From CAYTYX01 sp964442325 (GTDB lineage Bacteria > Patescibacteriota > Saccharimonadia > Saccharimonadales > UBA10212), in contig CAYTYX010000008.1 in NCBI GenBank assembly GCA_964442325.1, positions 1 to 12,978 on the forward strand: a DNA stretch of 12,978 bases, read 5' to 3'. The stretch's first letter is position 1; every line of letters begins with the position of its first letter. Shown piece after piece: positions 1 through 6,399 of this stretch. The notes below the pieces were generated by a model. It worked only from the letters and a program-made list of their open reading frames with translations, had not been told where the DNA came from and made no database searches. Made by a program: the position numbers and the translations under genes.

Positions 1-1129
1 TCTTTTTGCCCTGTGCACTACTTAGGTCTAACTGGCCGCGGTACTGTTGAACCAGCCAGTCGGGTGCGTAGCGGGCGGCCTCAATCGCTTTTTGCCAAAG
101 TTTTACATCTTTGCGAGCCAACTCGTCCGGGTCTTTAAAGCCTTCGGGCAAACTGATGAGTTTTAGGTTCACGCCGGTTTTTTGAGCCAGCGGAATAATC
201 CGCTCTGCCGCGGCCAGACCGGCCCGGTCTGAGTCAAAGCTCAAACGAATATCGGCGCTGAAGCGTTTAAGCGCTTTTAGGTGCTGCTCTGTCATCGCCG
301 TACCAGCACTAGCTACCACATTGGCCACACCCACCTGGTGGCTCATTATTACGTCCAGATTCCCCTCGACCACCACCACAAAACCATCTTTACGAATGGC
401 TTCTTTAGCCAGATGCAAGCCGTAGATTTGCCGGCTTTTGTCATACAGCGCCGTGGCGGGTGTATTGATATATTTTGGCGAGTTTGGCTCGTCGGCCAGC
501 AGCCGGGCTGTAAAACCAACCACCTGCCCTTGCCCGTCACATAGCGGAATCATCAGCCGCCCGCGGAACATATCTACGGTTTGGCCGCGGCGCTCGACGG
601 CTAAGCCGGCGCGGCGAATTTCGCTTAAACTAAAGCCTTTTTTAACTAAAAAATCGGTCAGCGAGCGGCCAACATTGGGCGAATAGCCCAGCCGCCAGTC
701 TAGAATAGTTTTTTTGGTAAAACCGCGTTGGTTTATCAAATACTTCAAAGCTGTTTGGCTGTTTTTAAGCTGGGTTTGGTAAAATTTAGCGGCTAGTTCC
801 AGGGCTTCGCCCAGCCGCGGCTTGAGTTTGCTGCCGCTGGCGGATTTAAATTGTTCCAGCTCCACGCCGGCTTGGCGGGCCAGTAGCTCCAGCGCCGCCC
901 GGAAATCCAGGCCTTCCATTTCCATCACAAACGTAAAAATATCGCCACCGCGGCCGGAGCTAAAGTCGTGCCAAATTTGCTTTTCTGGGCTAACCATAAA
1001 GCTGGCCGTTTTTTCGTTGGTAAAGGGACTTAACCCCTTAAAATTACGGCCAGAGCGCTTCAGCTGGACATATTGACTCACCACGTCTTCAACGTTAAGT
1101 CGCGCCTTGACCTCGCTGGTCGCATCCAT
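1..1129 (-). CDS. dnaG: DNA primase DnaG, N-terminal 376 residues (cut by the left window edge)
   Basis: Synthesises RNA primers at the replication fork. The reading frame is open from ATG at 1129 to the edge; an in-frame TAA two codons upstream makes this the longest possible start. Residues 8-75 align by eye with the DnaG zinc-binding domain (KRSGRNFKGL, then SPFTNEKT, then FSSGRGGDIF), but the ligand pattern C-x2-H-x17-C-x2-C is replaced by S34, T37, D55 and S58. The RNA polymerase core is recognisable (FRGRLMIP at 188-195, GFTARLL shortly after). The Toprim domain has its acidic motifs, EGNLD at 255-259 and DSDRAG at 299-304. A full DnaG is about 600 residues, so the end of the polymerase domain and the helicase-binding domain lie outside the window. 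No Shine-Dalgarno is seen; a -10 box 7 nt before ATG suggests a leaderless mRNA. Family certain; the zinc-site loss is read directly from the codons. Confidence 0.96.
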   Translation of the reverse strand, partial: MDATSEVKARLNVEDVVSQYVQLKRSGRNFKGLSPFTNEKTASFMVSPEKQIWHDFSSGRGGDIFTFVMEMEGLDFRAALELLARQAGVELEQFKSASGSKLKPRLGEALELAAKFYQTQLKNSQTALKYLINQRGFTKKTILDWRLGYSPNVGRSLTDFLVKKGFSLSEIRRAGLAVERRGQTVDMFRGRLMIPLCDGQGQVVGFTARLLADEPNSPKYINTPATALYDKSRQIYGLHLAKEAIRKDGFVVVVEGNLDVIMSHQVGVANVVASAGTAMTEQHLKALKRFSADIRLSFDSDRAGLAAAERIIPLAQKTGVNLKLISLPEGFKDPDELARKDVKLWQKAIEAARYAPDWLVQQYRGQLDLSSAQGKK

Positions 1130-1136
1130 ACTTTAG

Positions 1137-1142
1137 AGTATA
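1137..1142 (-). promoter_or_regulatory. -10 box for dnaG (TATACT), leaderless geometry
   Basis: On the minus strand TATACT is followed by 7 nt and then the dnaG ATG. Transcription normally starts about 7 nt after the -10, so the mRNA should begin at or next to the A of ATG. No convincing -35 is seen at 16-18 nt spacing, and no Shine-Dalgarno lies between. Confidence 0.55.
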
Positions 1143-1165
1143 TAGCTATAGGTGGGATGCTTACA

Positions 1166-1173
1166 GCTTAAGC
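1166..1173. repeat. GCTTAAGC palindrome in the dnaG divergent spacer
   Basis: A perfect 8-bp palindrome between the two divergent -10 boxes of dnaG and the 1197 gene. The only other exact copy I find in the window is at 11083-11090, also inside a divergent spacer. It could be a small operator; chance is possible. Confidence 0.35.
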
Positions 1174-1180
1174 GTTATCT

Positions 1181-1189
1181 TGATATTAT
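1181..1189 (+). promoter_or_regulatory. Extended -10 (TGATATTAT) for the 1197 gene
   Basis: TG-A-TATTAT is an extended -10 element, followed by exactly 7 nt and the ATG at 1197. There is no Shine-Dalgarno, so a leaderless transcript is predicted. No good -35 is visible, which is usual when the TGn extension is present. Confidence 0.55.
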
Positions 1190-1196
1190 ATTTTAG

Positions 1197-1808
1197 ATGG
1201 ATACCCAAAATAATCCGGTTCCAGCTGGCAGCGGCCAAAACCCGTATAGCTTTATTTTTGGTGATGGCAAAAATGGTAAACGTCGGTTTGGTTTGCCTAA
1301 TATCCCGGGGCGATTAAAAATCGCGCTAGGTGGTTTGGTTTTGCTGGTTCTGGTTATTGCGGTGTTTAGCCGTAGCGGTGGTTCTAACACCTCGTCACTG
1401 ATAGATATTGCCGCCCGTGATCACGAGATGCTACGCATCACGACCTTGGCCAGCACCAGCCTGCACGATCCCCAAGTCCAAAACCTCAACTCTACCGCCA
1501 CCTCCATTTTTACGACTGAGCTGCAGCAAATGGCCAACTCGCTTGGCATAAAAACTAACGACAGCCGCCTAGGCAAGTATCTAAATAAAAATACTGATGC
1601 CCAGCTGGCCACAGCCGGCCAAAACAACAACTACGACTCAGCTTACTTGACGTGGCTAAAGCAGTCTTTGACCGCTTACCAGCAAGCCATTTCTGCAACA
1701 ATACCGACAAACGGCGTAGCCATGCAAATCGTGCCGCAAGGGCCACTAGCGACCGATGAAGCCGATGCCGCAACCTTGCTAGCCGCCCCCCAACTTAAGA
1801 ATCTTTAG
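1197..1808 (+). CDS. Unknown single-pass membrane protein, 203 aa
   Basis: Not assigned to a named family. Residues 1-40 are polar and probably cytoplasmic, with Gly, Asn and Pro and a basic cluster (GKRR near 27-30). Residues 41-58 form one strongly hydrophobic helix rich in Leu and Val. The remaining 145 residues are polar and largely helical, rich in Gln, Asn, Ser and Thr, with no cysteine, so they are probably exposed outside the cell. There is no cleavage-type signal peptide because the helix starts about 40 residues in. It is divergent from dnaG over a 67-bp spacer and its mRNA looks leaderless. Its last 14 nt overlap the end of the convergent MmcQ/YjbR gene. The role may be envelope-related, by inference only. 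The ORF looks real because of its clean promoter, length and membrane topology. Confidence 0.8.
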   Translation: MDTQNNPVPAGSGQNPYSFIFGDGKNGKRRFGLPNIPGRLKIALGGLVLLVLVIAVFSRSGGSNTSSLIDIAARDHEMLRITTLASTSLHDPQVQNLNSTATSIFTTELQQMANSLGIKTNDSRLGKYLNKNTDAQLATAGQNNNYDSAYLTWLKQSLTAYQQAISATIPTNGVAMQIVPQGPLATDEADAATLLAAPQLKNL

Positions 1809-2124
1809 CAACCAAATCGTAGCTGTGGCGGATCAAGCCCTGCACCTCTTCCCATGGGAGTTGGCCGGTTAGTAAAATCGTATTCCAATGTTTTTTATTC
1901 AGGTGATAGCCAGGCAAAACCGTTTCGTATTTTTTGCGCAGCGTCTCGGCCAGTAGCGGGTCGCATTTGAGGCTCAGTTGCAGCGGATTTGATTTCTCGG
2001 TCACTAGCGCAAACATTTTATCGCCCACCTTATATACAGCAGTATTTTCGCCAAACGGATAGTCCAGCTTGGCATTTGGCATAGACAAAAGATAGGCTTC
2101 GACTTGTTTATGTGTCACGCCCAT
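1795..2124 (-). CDS. MmcQ/YjbR family protein, 109 aa
   Basis: Small single-domain cytoplasmic protein of the MmcQ/YjbR family (double-wing, CyaY-like fold; often called DNA-binding-like, true function unclear). Visible family marks are an N-terminal helix ending in PFGENTAVYKVGDKMFAL (about residues 23-40), the SNPLQLSLKCDP segment (45-56), a GYHLNKKHWNTI stretch (71-82) and a C-terminal helix with HSYDLV. The length is typical for the family. The start is ATG at 2124, preceded by a purine-rich AAGGGG 7 nt away. That site lies in the loop and 3' arm of a perfect 10-bp hairpin whose last two bases are the first two of the start codon. The 3' end overlaps the convergent 1197 gene by 14 nt. Confidence 0.9.
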   Translation of the reverse strand: MGVTHKQVEAYLLSMPNAKLDYPFGENTAVYKVGDKMFALVTEKSNPLQLSLKCDPLLAETLRKKYETVLPGYHLNKKHWNTILLTGQLPWEEVQGLIRHSYDLVAKDS

Positions 2125-2149
2125 AAGAAACCCCTTCGCGGTTTCTTAT
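2123..2149 (-). promoter_or_regulatory. Perfect hairpin over the MmcQ ribosome-binding site and start codon
   Basis: 2123-2132 (ATAAGAAACC) and 2140-2149 (GGTTTCTTAT) are exact reverse complements with a 7-nt loop. In the minus-strand mRNA the loop and the start of the 3' arm carry GAAGGGG, the only plausible Shine-Dalgarno, and the 3' arm ends in the AT of ATG. Folding should limit ribosome access, as in thermosensor-type or ligand/protein-gated leaders. It has no U-tract on either strand, so it does not look like an intrinsic terminator. Confidence 0.55.
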
Positions 2150-2254
2150 CGCGCCGGGCAAAAAGTGTGATTTTTGCTCGGGCTATTTTCCGGATGCGTA
2201 TTTCTCCAATCATAAATATAGTCTATCAGTGTTGTAAATTGAACCCGCTTATCT

Positions 2255-2283
2255 TTGACAGGTGCTAGTAAGGCGCATATAAG
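2255..2283 (+). promoter_or_regulatory. Near-consensus sigma-70-type promoter of the LysM surface protein
   Basis: TTGACA at 2255-2260, a 17-nt spacer and TATAAG at 2278-2283. This is the best canonical promoter in the window and predicts a start near 2290. That leaves a short leader containing GGGAG at 2295-2299, 6 nt before the ATG at 2306. The promoter position also rules out starting the protein upstream at 2255. Confidence 0.8.
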
Positions 2284-2305
2284 TAGAGTTACAAGGGAGT
2301 ATAAA

Positions 2306-4075
2306 ATGACTTTAGCCGGATTTGCGAGAGCGGCCAAACAAACACGAACAAAAATTCTAAGTTTTTCACTTGCGACGGTTTTTGGTTTGAGCGGTTTATT
2401 TTCGGCCGTGCCGTTTTTATTTAGCCAGAGTGCTATGGCTGCACCCACGCCGAACGTTGTATACAACGCAATCCCAAGTCCGTTACCACCAAATGTAGCC
2501 AGCGTTGGCTTTCAAGCGAACCAGACGGCTGAGTTTGGCGATTATATCCATCTGGCAGGTACGGACCGCGCCCTACGATCGGTTACCGTGACTATGAGCG
2601 ACTGGGCGCTTTATTCTGACTATGCTTCAAACGAGCGTTACTCGGCTAATCAAGTTAATTGGACGTACCCAATTACGCTTAATGTATATAGCAACCATCT
2701 TAGTGATGCTAACGGTACACCGGACACCTTACTTGCCACTAAAACCCAGACAGTTACAATCCCGTGGCGGCCGGCGGCCGACCCAACATGCTCTACTCCC
2801 ACAGCCTGGAGAGCAAGCGATGGCAACTGTTATAACGGTTTTGCATTCAACATCACATTCGACCTTGGCAGCCTAAATGTAACTTTGCCAAATGACGTGA
2901 TAATAGGCGTCGCATATAACACAGAGACTTGGGGCGCCGCGCCTGTCGGCGTGTCAGGGCCATACGATTCACTCAATGTTGGTGCTCCCAACGGCCAGAC
3001 TGCGAGCGTTGGGAGTGACGATAATGCCGACAACGTCTTTTGGAATACTTTAACTGCTGCCAACTACACCGACCATGGTGCTGCTGGTGTCGGTATTTTC
3101 CGCCAGGACACTAATTGGACTCCCAATGGGACGGTTGCCTTCCAGATTACAGCTGTGCCATCTCTAGTAACCGACACAGATGGCAATCAAACGACAACTC
3201 TTTCAAATGCCGTGACGCAGAGCGGTTCGGATGGTAATGGCGGAACTGTTACTGTTGAGATTCCGCAAGGAACCGTTGTGACCGGTGATTCATCATGGGA
3301 TGGTACTATCAACCCGCCAACAGTGAGCTCAGTAACCCTGCCAAGCGTCTCCGGGTTTACGTTTACGCCTACATCAGTCATTGAGATTGGTTCTAGTAGT
3401 GTTGATCTAACTTTTGATAGCGCCGTTCGCATACTTTTTCCGGGAGCCGCTAATAACTTAGTGGGATTTATCCCAGTAGGTGGCGCTTTTACCCCAATAA
3501 CTACGCTTTGCAACGGAGATACTCAAAGTCAAGCCAATAGTCAGCTGCTCCCCGCAGGCGGTGCTTGCTACATAAATGCCGCCAATGGTACGGACCTAGC
3601 GGTTTGGACAACTCACTTTACAAAATTTGTTACCTACACCAAGACTGTAACCCCAGCCGTTCATACAACGAAGAGTAATACATACGTAGTGCAGCCCGGC
3701 GACACTATGAGCGGAATTGCTTTTAGATTTGGCTTAACGCTGGCCCAGCTGGAACGCTTAAACCCAAATGCTGGCCACCCAGCAGGTAATTTTAACCTTA
3801 TTTTGCCCGGCGATGTGCTTAAACTAGGCGGCGCAATAGCAACTGCCTCGGCAACTACTCCGGTATCATCCACCAAGCCTAACGCGACTAGCGGTCAAGT
3901 CGGTTCAGCGGCTTCCACTGCCAATAGCAACTCGGTTAAAGGCGCTACAACAACCAGCGCAGCAGTGGCTCAAAAGGCCAAAGGCTTGCTCTGGTACGAA
4001 TGGTTAGCAATTAGCCTAGTCGTACTTGGTATAGTCGGCTCCGGCTTCCAAATCTATCGCAACGGCCGACAATAG
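2306..4075 (+). CDS. Secreted LysM surface protein with C-terminal membrane anchor, 589 aa
   Basis: Start ATG 2306 is chosen because it has a Shine-Dalgarno (GGGAG) and lies downstream of the promoter; the frame is open further up but that would place the start inside the -35. Residues 1-45 look like a long signal peptide: basic N-terminus, hydrophobic stretch about 17-40, AMA|AP cleavage site. Residues 46-285 are beta-rich (VTVTMSDW, LNVYSN, NITFDL, IIGVAYN), probably a beta-sandwich. Residues about 290-445 form a second beta-rich domain (GTVTVEIPQGT, SSVDLTFDS). Cysteines occur as two pairs, C162/C175 and C402/C421, which could be disulfides. A LysM domain at 459-507 (YVVQPGDTMSGIA to PGDVLKL) would bind peptidoglycan. 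A Ser/Thr/Ala linker (511-558), one membrane helix (563-583) and a short basic tail follow. Likely a cell-surface protein tethered to both wall and membrane; ligand unknown. Confidence 0.9.
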   Translation: MTLAGFARAAKQTRTKILSFSLATVFGLSGLFSAVPFLFSQSAMAAPTPNVVYNAIPSPLPPNVASVGFQANQTAEFGDYIHLAGTDRALRSVTVTMSDWALYSDYASNERYSANQVNWTYPITLNVYSNHLSDANGTPDTLLATKTQTVTIPWRPAADPTCSTPTAWRASDGNCYNGFAFNITFDLGSLNVTLPNDVIIGVAYNTETWGAAPVGVSGPYDSLNVGAPNGQTASVGSDDNADNVFWNTLTAANYTDHGAAGVGIFRQDTNWTPNGTVAFQITAVPSLVTDTDGNQTTTLSNAVTQSGSDGNGGTVTVEIPQGTVVTGDSSWDGTINPPTVSSVTLPSVSGFTFTPTSVIEIGSSSVDLTFDSAVRILFPGAANNLVGFIPVGGAFTPITTLCNGDTQSQANSQLLPAGGACYINAANGTDLAVWTTHFTKFVTYTKTVTPAVHTTKSNTYVVQPGDTMSGIAFRFGLTLAQLERLNPNAGHPAGNFNLILPGDVLKLGGAIATASATTPVSSTKPNATSGQVGSAASTANSNSVKGATTTSAAVAQKAKGLLWYEWLAISLVVLGIVGSGFQIYRNGRQ

Positions 4076-4088
4076 TTATCTAATTTCG

Positions 4089-4325
4089 TTATTTCTTAGC
4101 AACGCGGCTGACCAGCTCTGTCAAAACTAGAACGATGGCAAAAGCAAGCAAGCCCGGCCAGTTTTGATGCCACCAACTCGACCAAGTTTGGCCGCCGTAA
4201 AATGAAAAGCTTATCACCGAAAAAGCTAACCAAACCAGGTTTAAGCCAAACATCACACCAATTACAATCCGATTGGTTTCTTTTTCTCTAAGCGCGTCCC
4301 ACAGTGCAAGTCGTCCAAGTTTCAT
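4089..4325 (-). CDS. Small two-helix membrane protein, 78 aa, unknown
   Basis: Residues 1-19 are charged (MKLGRLALWDALREKETNR), followed by two hydrophobic segments, about 20-43 and 55-75. A polar aromatic turn rich in Trp and Ser (WSSWWHQNW) joins them, and the tail is basic (RVAKK). The start ATG at 4325 has a clear AAGGAG (4334-4339) with 8-nt spacing, which supports a real gene despite its size. It is convergent with the LysM surface gene (13-nt gap) and 45 nt downstream of the amidase on the same strand. An AT-rich TATATT (4345-4350) could be its own -10, although that would give a very short leader. I recognise no family. The both-ends-in topology is inferred from positive charge at each end. 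Confidence 0.75.
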   Translation of the reverse strand: MKLGRLALWDALREKETNRIVIGVMFGLNLVWLAFSVISFSFYGGQTWSSWWHQNWPGLLAFAIVLVLTELVSRVAKK

Positions 4326-4354
4326 CTCTTATACTCCTTGATTAAATATATTAA

Positions 4355-4367
4355 GCGTATCTTACGC
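4355..4367 (-). terminator. Weak stem-loop after the amidase gene
   Basis: GCGTA-3 nt-TACGC forms a 5-bp stem 3 nt beyond the amidase stop codon, followed on the minus strand by TTAATATATTTAAT rather than a clean U-tract. It is at best a weak terminator of the mscL-to-amidase run; the next gene has its own Shine-Dalgarno. Confidence 0.25.
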
Positions 4368-4370
4368 CAG

Positions 4371-5093
4371 CTAACTACTTTTTAATAGTTTGATTATTTC
4401 TGGCTTCCAACCTGACAAAAAATTCTTTCCTGGGCAAATAGTGCCTTTGTTCGCTTCGCAGTGCCCTATTACTCCGTTTGGTTCAACTTGTGGGTAATGC
4501 AGTTTTATATGAGCGGCTAACTTTTGCAGAATTTCGTTAGTTGGGTCCTGGTTCTCATAGTCATTATCCAGGCAGATGCCTACGCTCCGTTTATTTATGC
4601 CCCAGTCCCCGGCCTGCCAGCCAATTTCATTGTCCGTCAATAACCTTTCAAAGCTGCCGTCCATTCGCATCAACCAATGGTAAGCATAAAATACCTGCTG
4701 CCCATTCTTAAGATGGCCAGACCAGATTGGTTGCCCGCGCAGATGTTTTTCGCTTTCTGTAGGAGCGGCATAATAAGGGGCGTACACATTGATAAGCTGC
4801 ACCGCGTTCATATAATCCAGTCTGTAGCCAGGTTCAGCACTGGTGTGGTGGATTACAATCGTATTAATGGGTTCTCTTTCCGCATCAAAATTCTGGCCAG
4901 TCTTGCCTAAAGCAACCTTGCCAGTGGCTAAATTCTCTTCAAAAAATAATCTAATCTGCTCTTTGAGGTCTTTGGCTTCTTTGGAATTTTCATCGACTGA
5001 ATTTTTCATTTTTTTGAACCAGGGCAAAAATTCCATATACCAATTGGGTTTGGTAATTTTGGCCGTCCAGTATACTTGATTAAATTTGCTCAT
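4371..5093 (-). CDS. N-acetylmuramoyl-L-alanine amidase, Amidase_2/PGRP type, no signal peptide, 240 aa
   Basis: Zinc hydrolase fold that cuts the bond between muramic acid and the first L-Ala of peptidoglycan stems. The amidase domain spans about residues 75-235: IVIHHTS (80-85) gives the first zinc His, YAYHWLMRMDGS (137-147) the central strand, VGICLDNDYE (171-180) the conserved core strand, and IGHCEANKGTICPG (209-222) supplies H211 and C220, the expected remaining ligands. Residues 1-70 are an extra N-terminal part with a Trp/Phe/Lys-rich start and an acidic amphipathic helix (34-55). There is no signal peptide or membrane helix, so it acts inside the cell unless exported by another route; a cytoplasmic wall-recycling (AmpD-like) role or a lysin-like role are both possible. 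Its ATG shares one base with the TGA of orn (TGATG), so translation is probably coupled. Confidence 0.88.
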   Translation of the reverse strand: MSKFNQVYWTAKITKPNWYMEFLPWFKKMKNSVDENSKEAKDLKEQIRLFFEENLATGKVALGKTGQNFDAEREPINTIVIHHTSAEPGYRLDYMNAVQLINVYAPYYAAPTESEKHLRGQPIWSGHLKNGQQVFYAYHWLMRMDGSFERLLTDNEIGWQAGDWGINKRSVGICLDNDYENQDPTNEILQKLAAHIKLHYPQVEPNGVIGHCEANKGTICPGKNFLSGWKPEIIKLLKSS

Positions 5094-5647
5094 CAGTCGA
5101 AATTAATGTCTTGATTGTAGTGCTTTAGTTCGGCGATTGATTCGCGGATGTCGTCGAGTGCCCGGTGTTTTTCCTGCTTTTTATATTCCGGCTTGCCATG
5201 CGCCGTCCACCAAAGCTTAAAACTGGAAACATCGAGCATTCGATAATGTAAATAAGCGGCAAAATCCGACATCCAATATTCGATAAAACTTCTATCCAGC
5301 CTGATGGTGTTGCCGGCTAAACAAACCGTCTCGTCTGACTCGTAATATTTATCAGCCAGCGTCATTAAGTCAGCTTCAACTTCGGCTTCCGGCCTGCCGC
5401 CTTTCATTTCTCCGATGATTTGTTTTAAACCTTCAGAACGATTTGCCCAAAATGGGTTGCGCAGCAATAGTTCGGTAATTTCAGCTCCGTCGTGTTTAAC
5501 CAAGCCGTGATAGCTGGCTATTTCACCCAGCGAAACATCCGTAATTAAAGCCGCGATTTCTAAAATACGATCGCCTTTTTCTGGGTATAAACCGGTTGTT
5601 TCCAGATCCACCCATAAAAATTTGGTTGGTGCTTCGGCTTTACTCAT
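5093..5647 (-). CDS. orn: Oligoribonuclease (DEDDh 3'-5' exoribonuclease), 184 aa
   Basis: Degrades 2-5 nt RNA fragments (nanoRNA, including pGpG) to mononucleotides in the cytoplasm. All DEDDh residues are visible: D14 and E16 in WVDLETTGL, D118 in GNTIRLDRSF, H161 and D166 in HRALDDI. The companion motif YRMLDVSSFK (135-144) is also typical of Orn rather than of generic DnaQ-like exonucleases. The length matches the family (about 180). The start ATG at 5647 overlaps the TGA of msrB by 4 nt (ATGA) and the stop overlaps the amidase ATG by one base, so it sits inside a translationally coupled operon and needs no Shine-Dalgarno of its own. Confidence 0.95.
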   Translation of the reverse strand: MSKAEAPTKFLWVDLETTGLYPEKGDRILEIAALITDVSLGEIASYHGLVKHDGAEITELLLRNPFWANRSEGLKQIIGEMKGGRPEAEVEADLMTLADKYYESDETVCLAGNTIRLDRSFIEYWMSDFAAYLHYRMLDVSSFKLWWTAHGKPEYKKQEKHRALDDIRESIAELKHYNQDINFD

Positions 5648-6054
5648 TTGGCTTTTTTGAAGTCAAGAGCGCAGGAATTGATGCAATAATGTTGGCCGGT
5701 TTTGCTTTCACCGTCGTCAAACAAGTGGCCAAGGTGGCTGCCGCAGATGACACAAACTACTTCGGTGCGGTGCATGCCCATACTGTCGTCATCAACTAGT
5801 TTGACTTTACCAGCATTAATCACATCTGAAAAACTCGGCCAGCCGGTCAGACCAGGCGTAGTCGAATCGAATTTTGAGTCGCTTTTAAAAAGCTCAGCGC
5901 CACAAACCATGCAGCTATAAACACCCTTTTGGTCGTGGTGTAGATATTTGCCGCTAAAAGGTGCCTCGGTGCCTTTTTCGCGCAGCACATGATACTGCTC
6001 GGGCGTCAGTCTTTGCTTTAACTCTTCATTAGTCGGAGTTGGTTTTGGTGACAT
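5644..6054 (-). CDS. msrB: Peptide methionine-(R)-S-oxide reductase MsrB, 136 aa
   Basis: Repairs R-methionine sulfoxide in proteins, normally with thioredoxin. Structural zinc cysteines form two CxxC pairs, C48/C51 (CMVCG) and C101/C104 (CVICG). The catalytic cysteine is C124 in HYCINS. Substrate-loop motifs GWPSF (71-75) and MGMHRTEV (92-99) are present. The classical resolving cysteine, which in E. coli-type MsrB lies just before GWPSF, is absent (PGLTGWPSF), while an extra C128 follows the catalytic site. ATG 6054 is preferred; a TTG at 6069 in frame would add five residues. Neither has a clear Shine-Dalgarno, and the ATG overlaps the end of mscL by 26 nt, suggesting coupling. A 4-nt overlap with orn follows. 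Confidence 0.94.
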   Translation of the reverse strand: MSPKPTPTNEELKQRLTPEQYHVLREKGTEAPFSGKYLHHDQKGVYSCMVCGAELFKSDSKFDSTTPGLTGWPSFSDVINAGKVKLVDDDSMGMHRTEVVCVICGSHLGHLFDDGESKTGQHYCINSCALDFKKAK

Positions 6055-6391
6055 CTTTTTTGAGATCAAGTCTGTCTAGCCTAAGGACCTTAAACACAAT
6101 GTAGATTACCGCCGCAACGGCAATCAGCTCGATTATAAATGACAAAATCAGTCCCCACTGAATTATCAAAATGTGTGGCGGGCCGGACACGTGCCAGGTT
6201 TGGCTCTGTAAATCTTTTGGATTGCTCATAAAAAAGCTCAAGACAAAATTAACCAGCGGCGTAATAAAACCATCGGCAATAGTTTTAGTAGTAGCCGTAA
6301 CCTGCGTGCCAATTGCCAGGCCGATTGCCAGGCCAATCACACTCTGGGTGCGCACAAAATCTACAAATCCTCTAACGTGGCGGTGTGGCAT
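6029..6391 (-). CDS. mscL: Large-conductance mechanosensitive channel MscL, 120 aa
   Basis: Emergency osmotic valve of the inner membrane, a homo-oligomer with two helices per subunit. The N-terminal amphipathic segment GFVDFVRTQSVIGLAIG (8-24) and the pore-lining first helix (about 18-50, with IADGFITPLVNFVL) match MscL. The second helix is about 73-103, ending in a cytoplasmic charged tail (RLDRLDLKKDVTK). The external loop between helices (about 51-72) is short, and the protein is at the short end of the family (usual length about 130-150). It heads the run mscL-msrB-orn-amidase. A TATAAT box overlapping the argS stop codon lies 8 nt before the ATG and there is no Shine-Dalgarno, so a leaderless or 1-nt-leader transcript is likely. 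Confidence 0.92.
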   Translation of the reverse strand: MPHRHVRGFVDFVRTQSVIGLAIGLAIGTQVTATTKTIADGFITPLVNFVLSFFMSNPKDLQSQTWHVSGPPHILIIQWGLILSFIIELIAVAAVIYIVFKVLRLDRLDLKKDVTKTNSD

Positions 6392-6399
6392 ATTGGCTA

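Noticed and set aside
281..540. Reading frames on both strands within the primase region
   Set aside because: They are shadows of the dnaG frame, which carries the Toprim motifs through this stretch.
2255..2305. Upstream start adding 17 residues to the LysM protein
   Set aside because: It begins inside the -35 hexamer, so it would not be in the mRNA; ATG 2306 has the Shine-Dalgarno.
2146..2466. Minus-strand 106-residue reading frame over the LysM gene promoter and signal peptide
   Set aside because: It lies opposite a well-supported promoter, Shine-Dalgarno and signal-peptide gene, has no recognisable domain, and its hydrophobic part is the antisense of the signal peptide.
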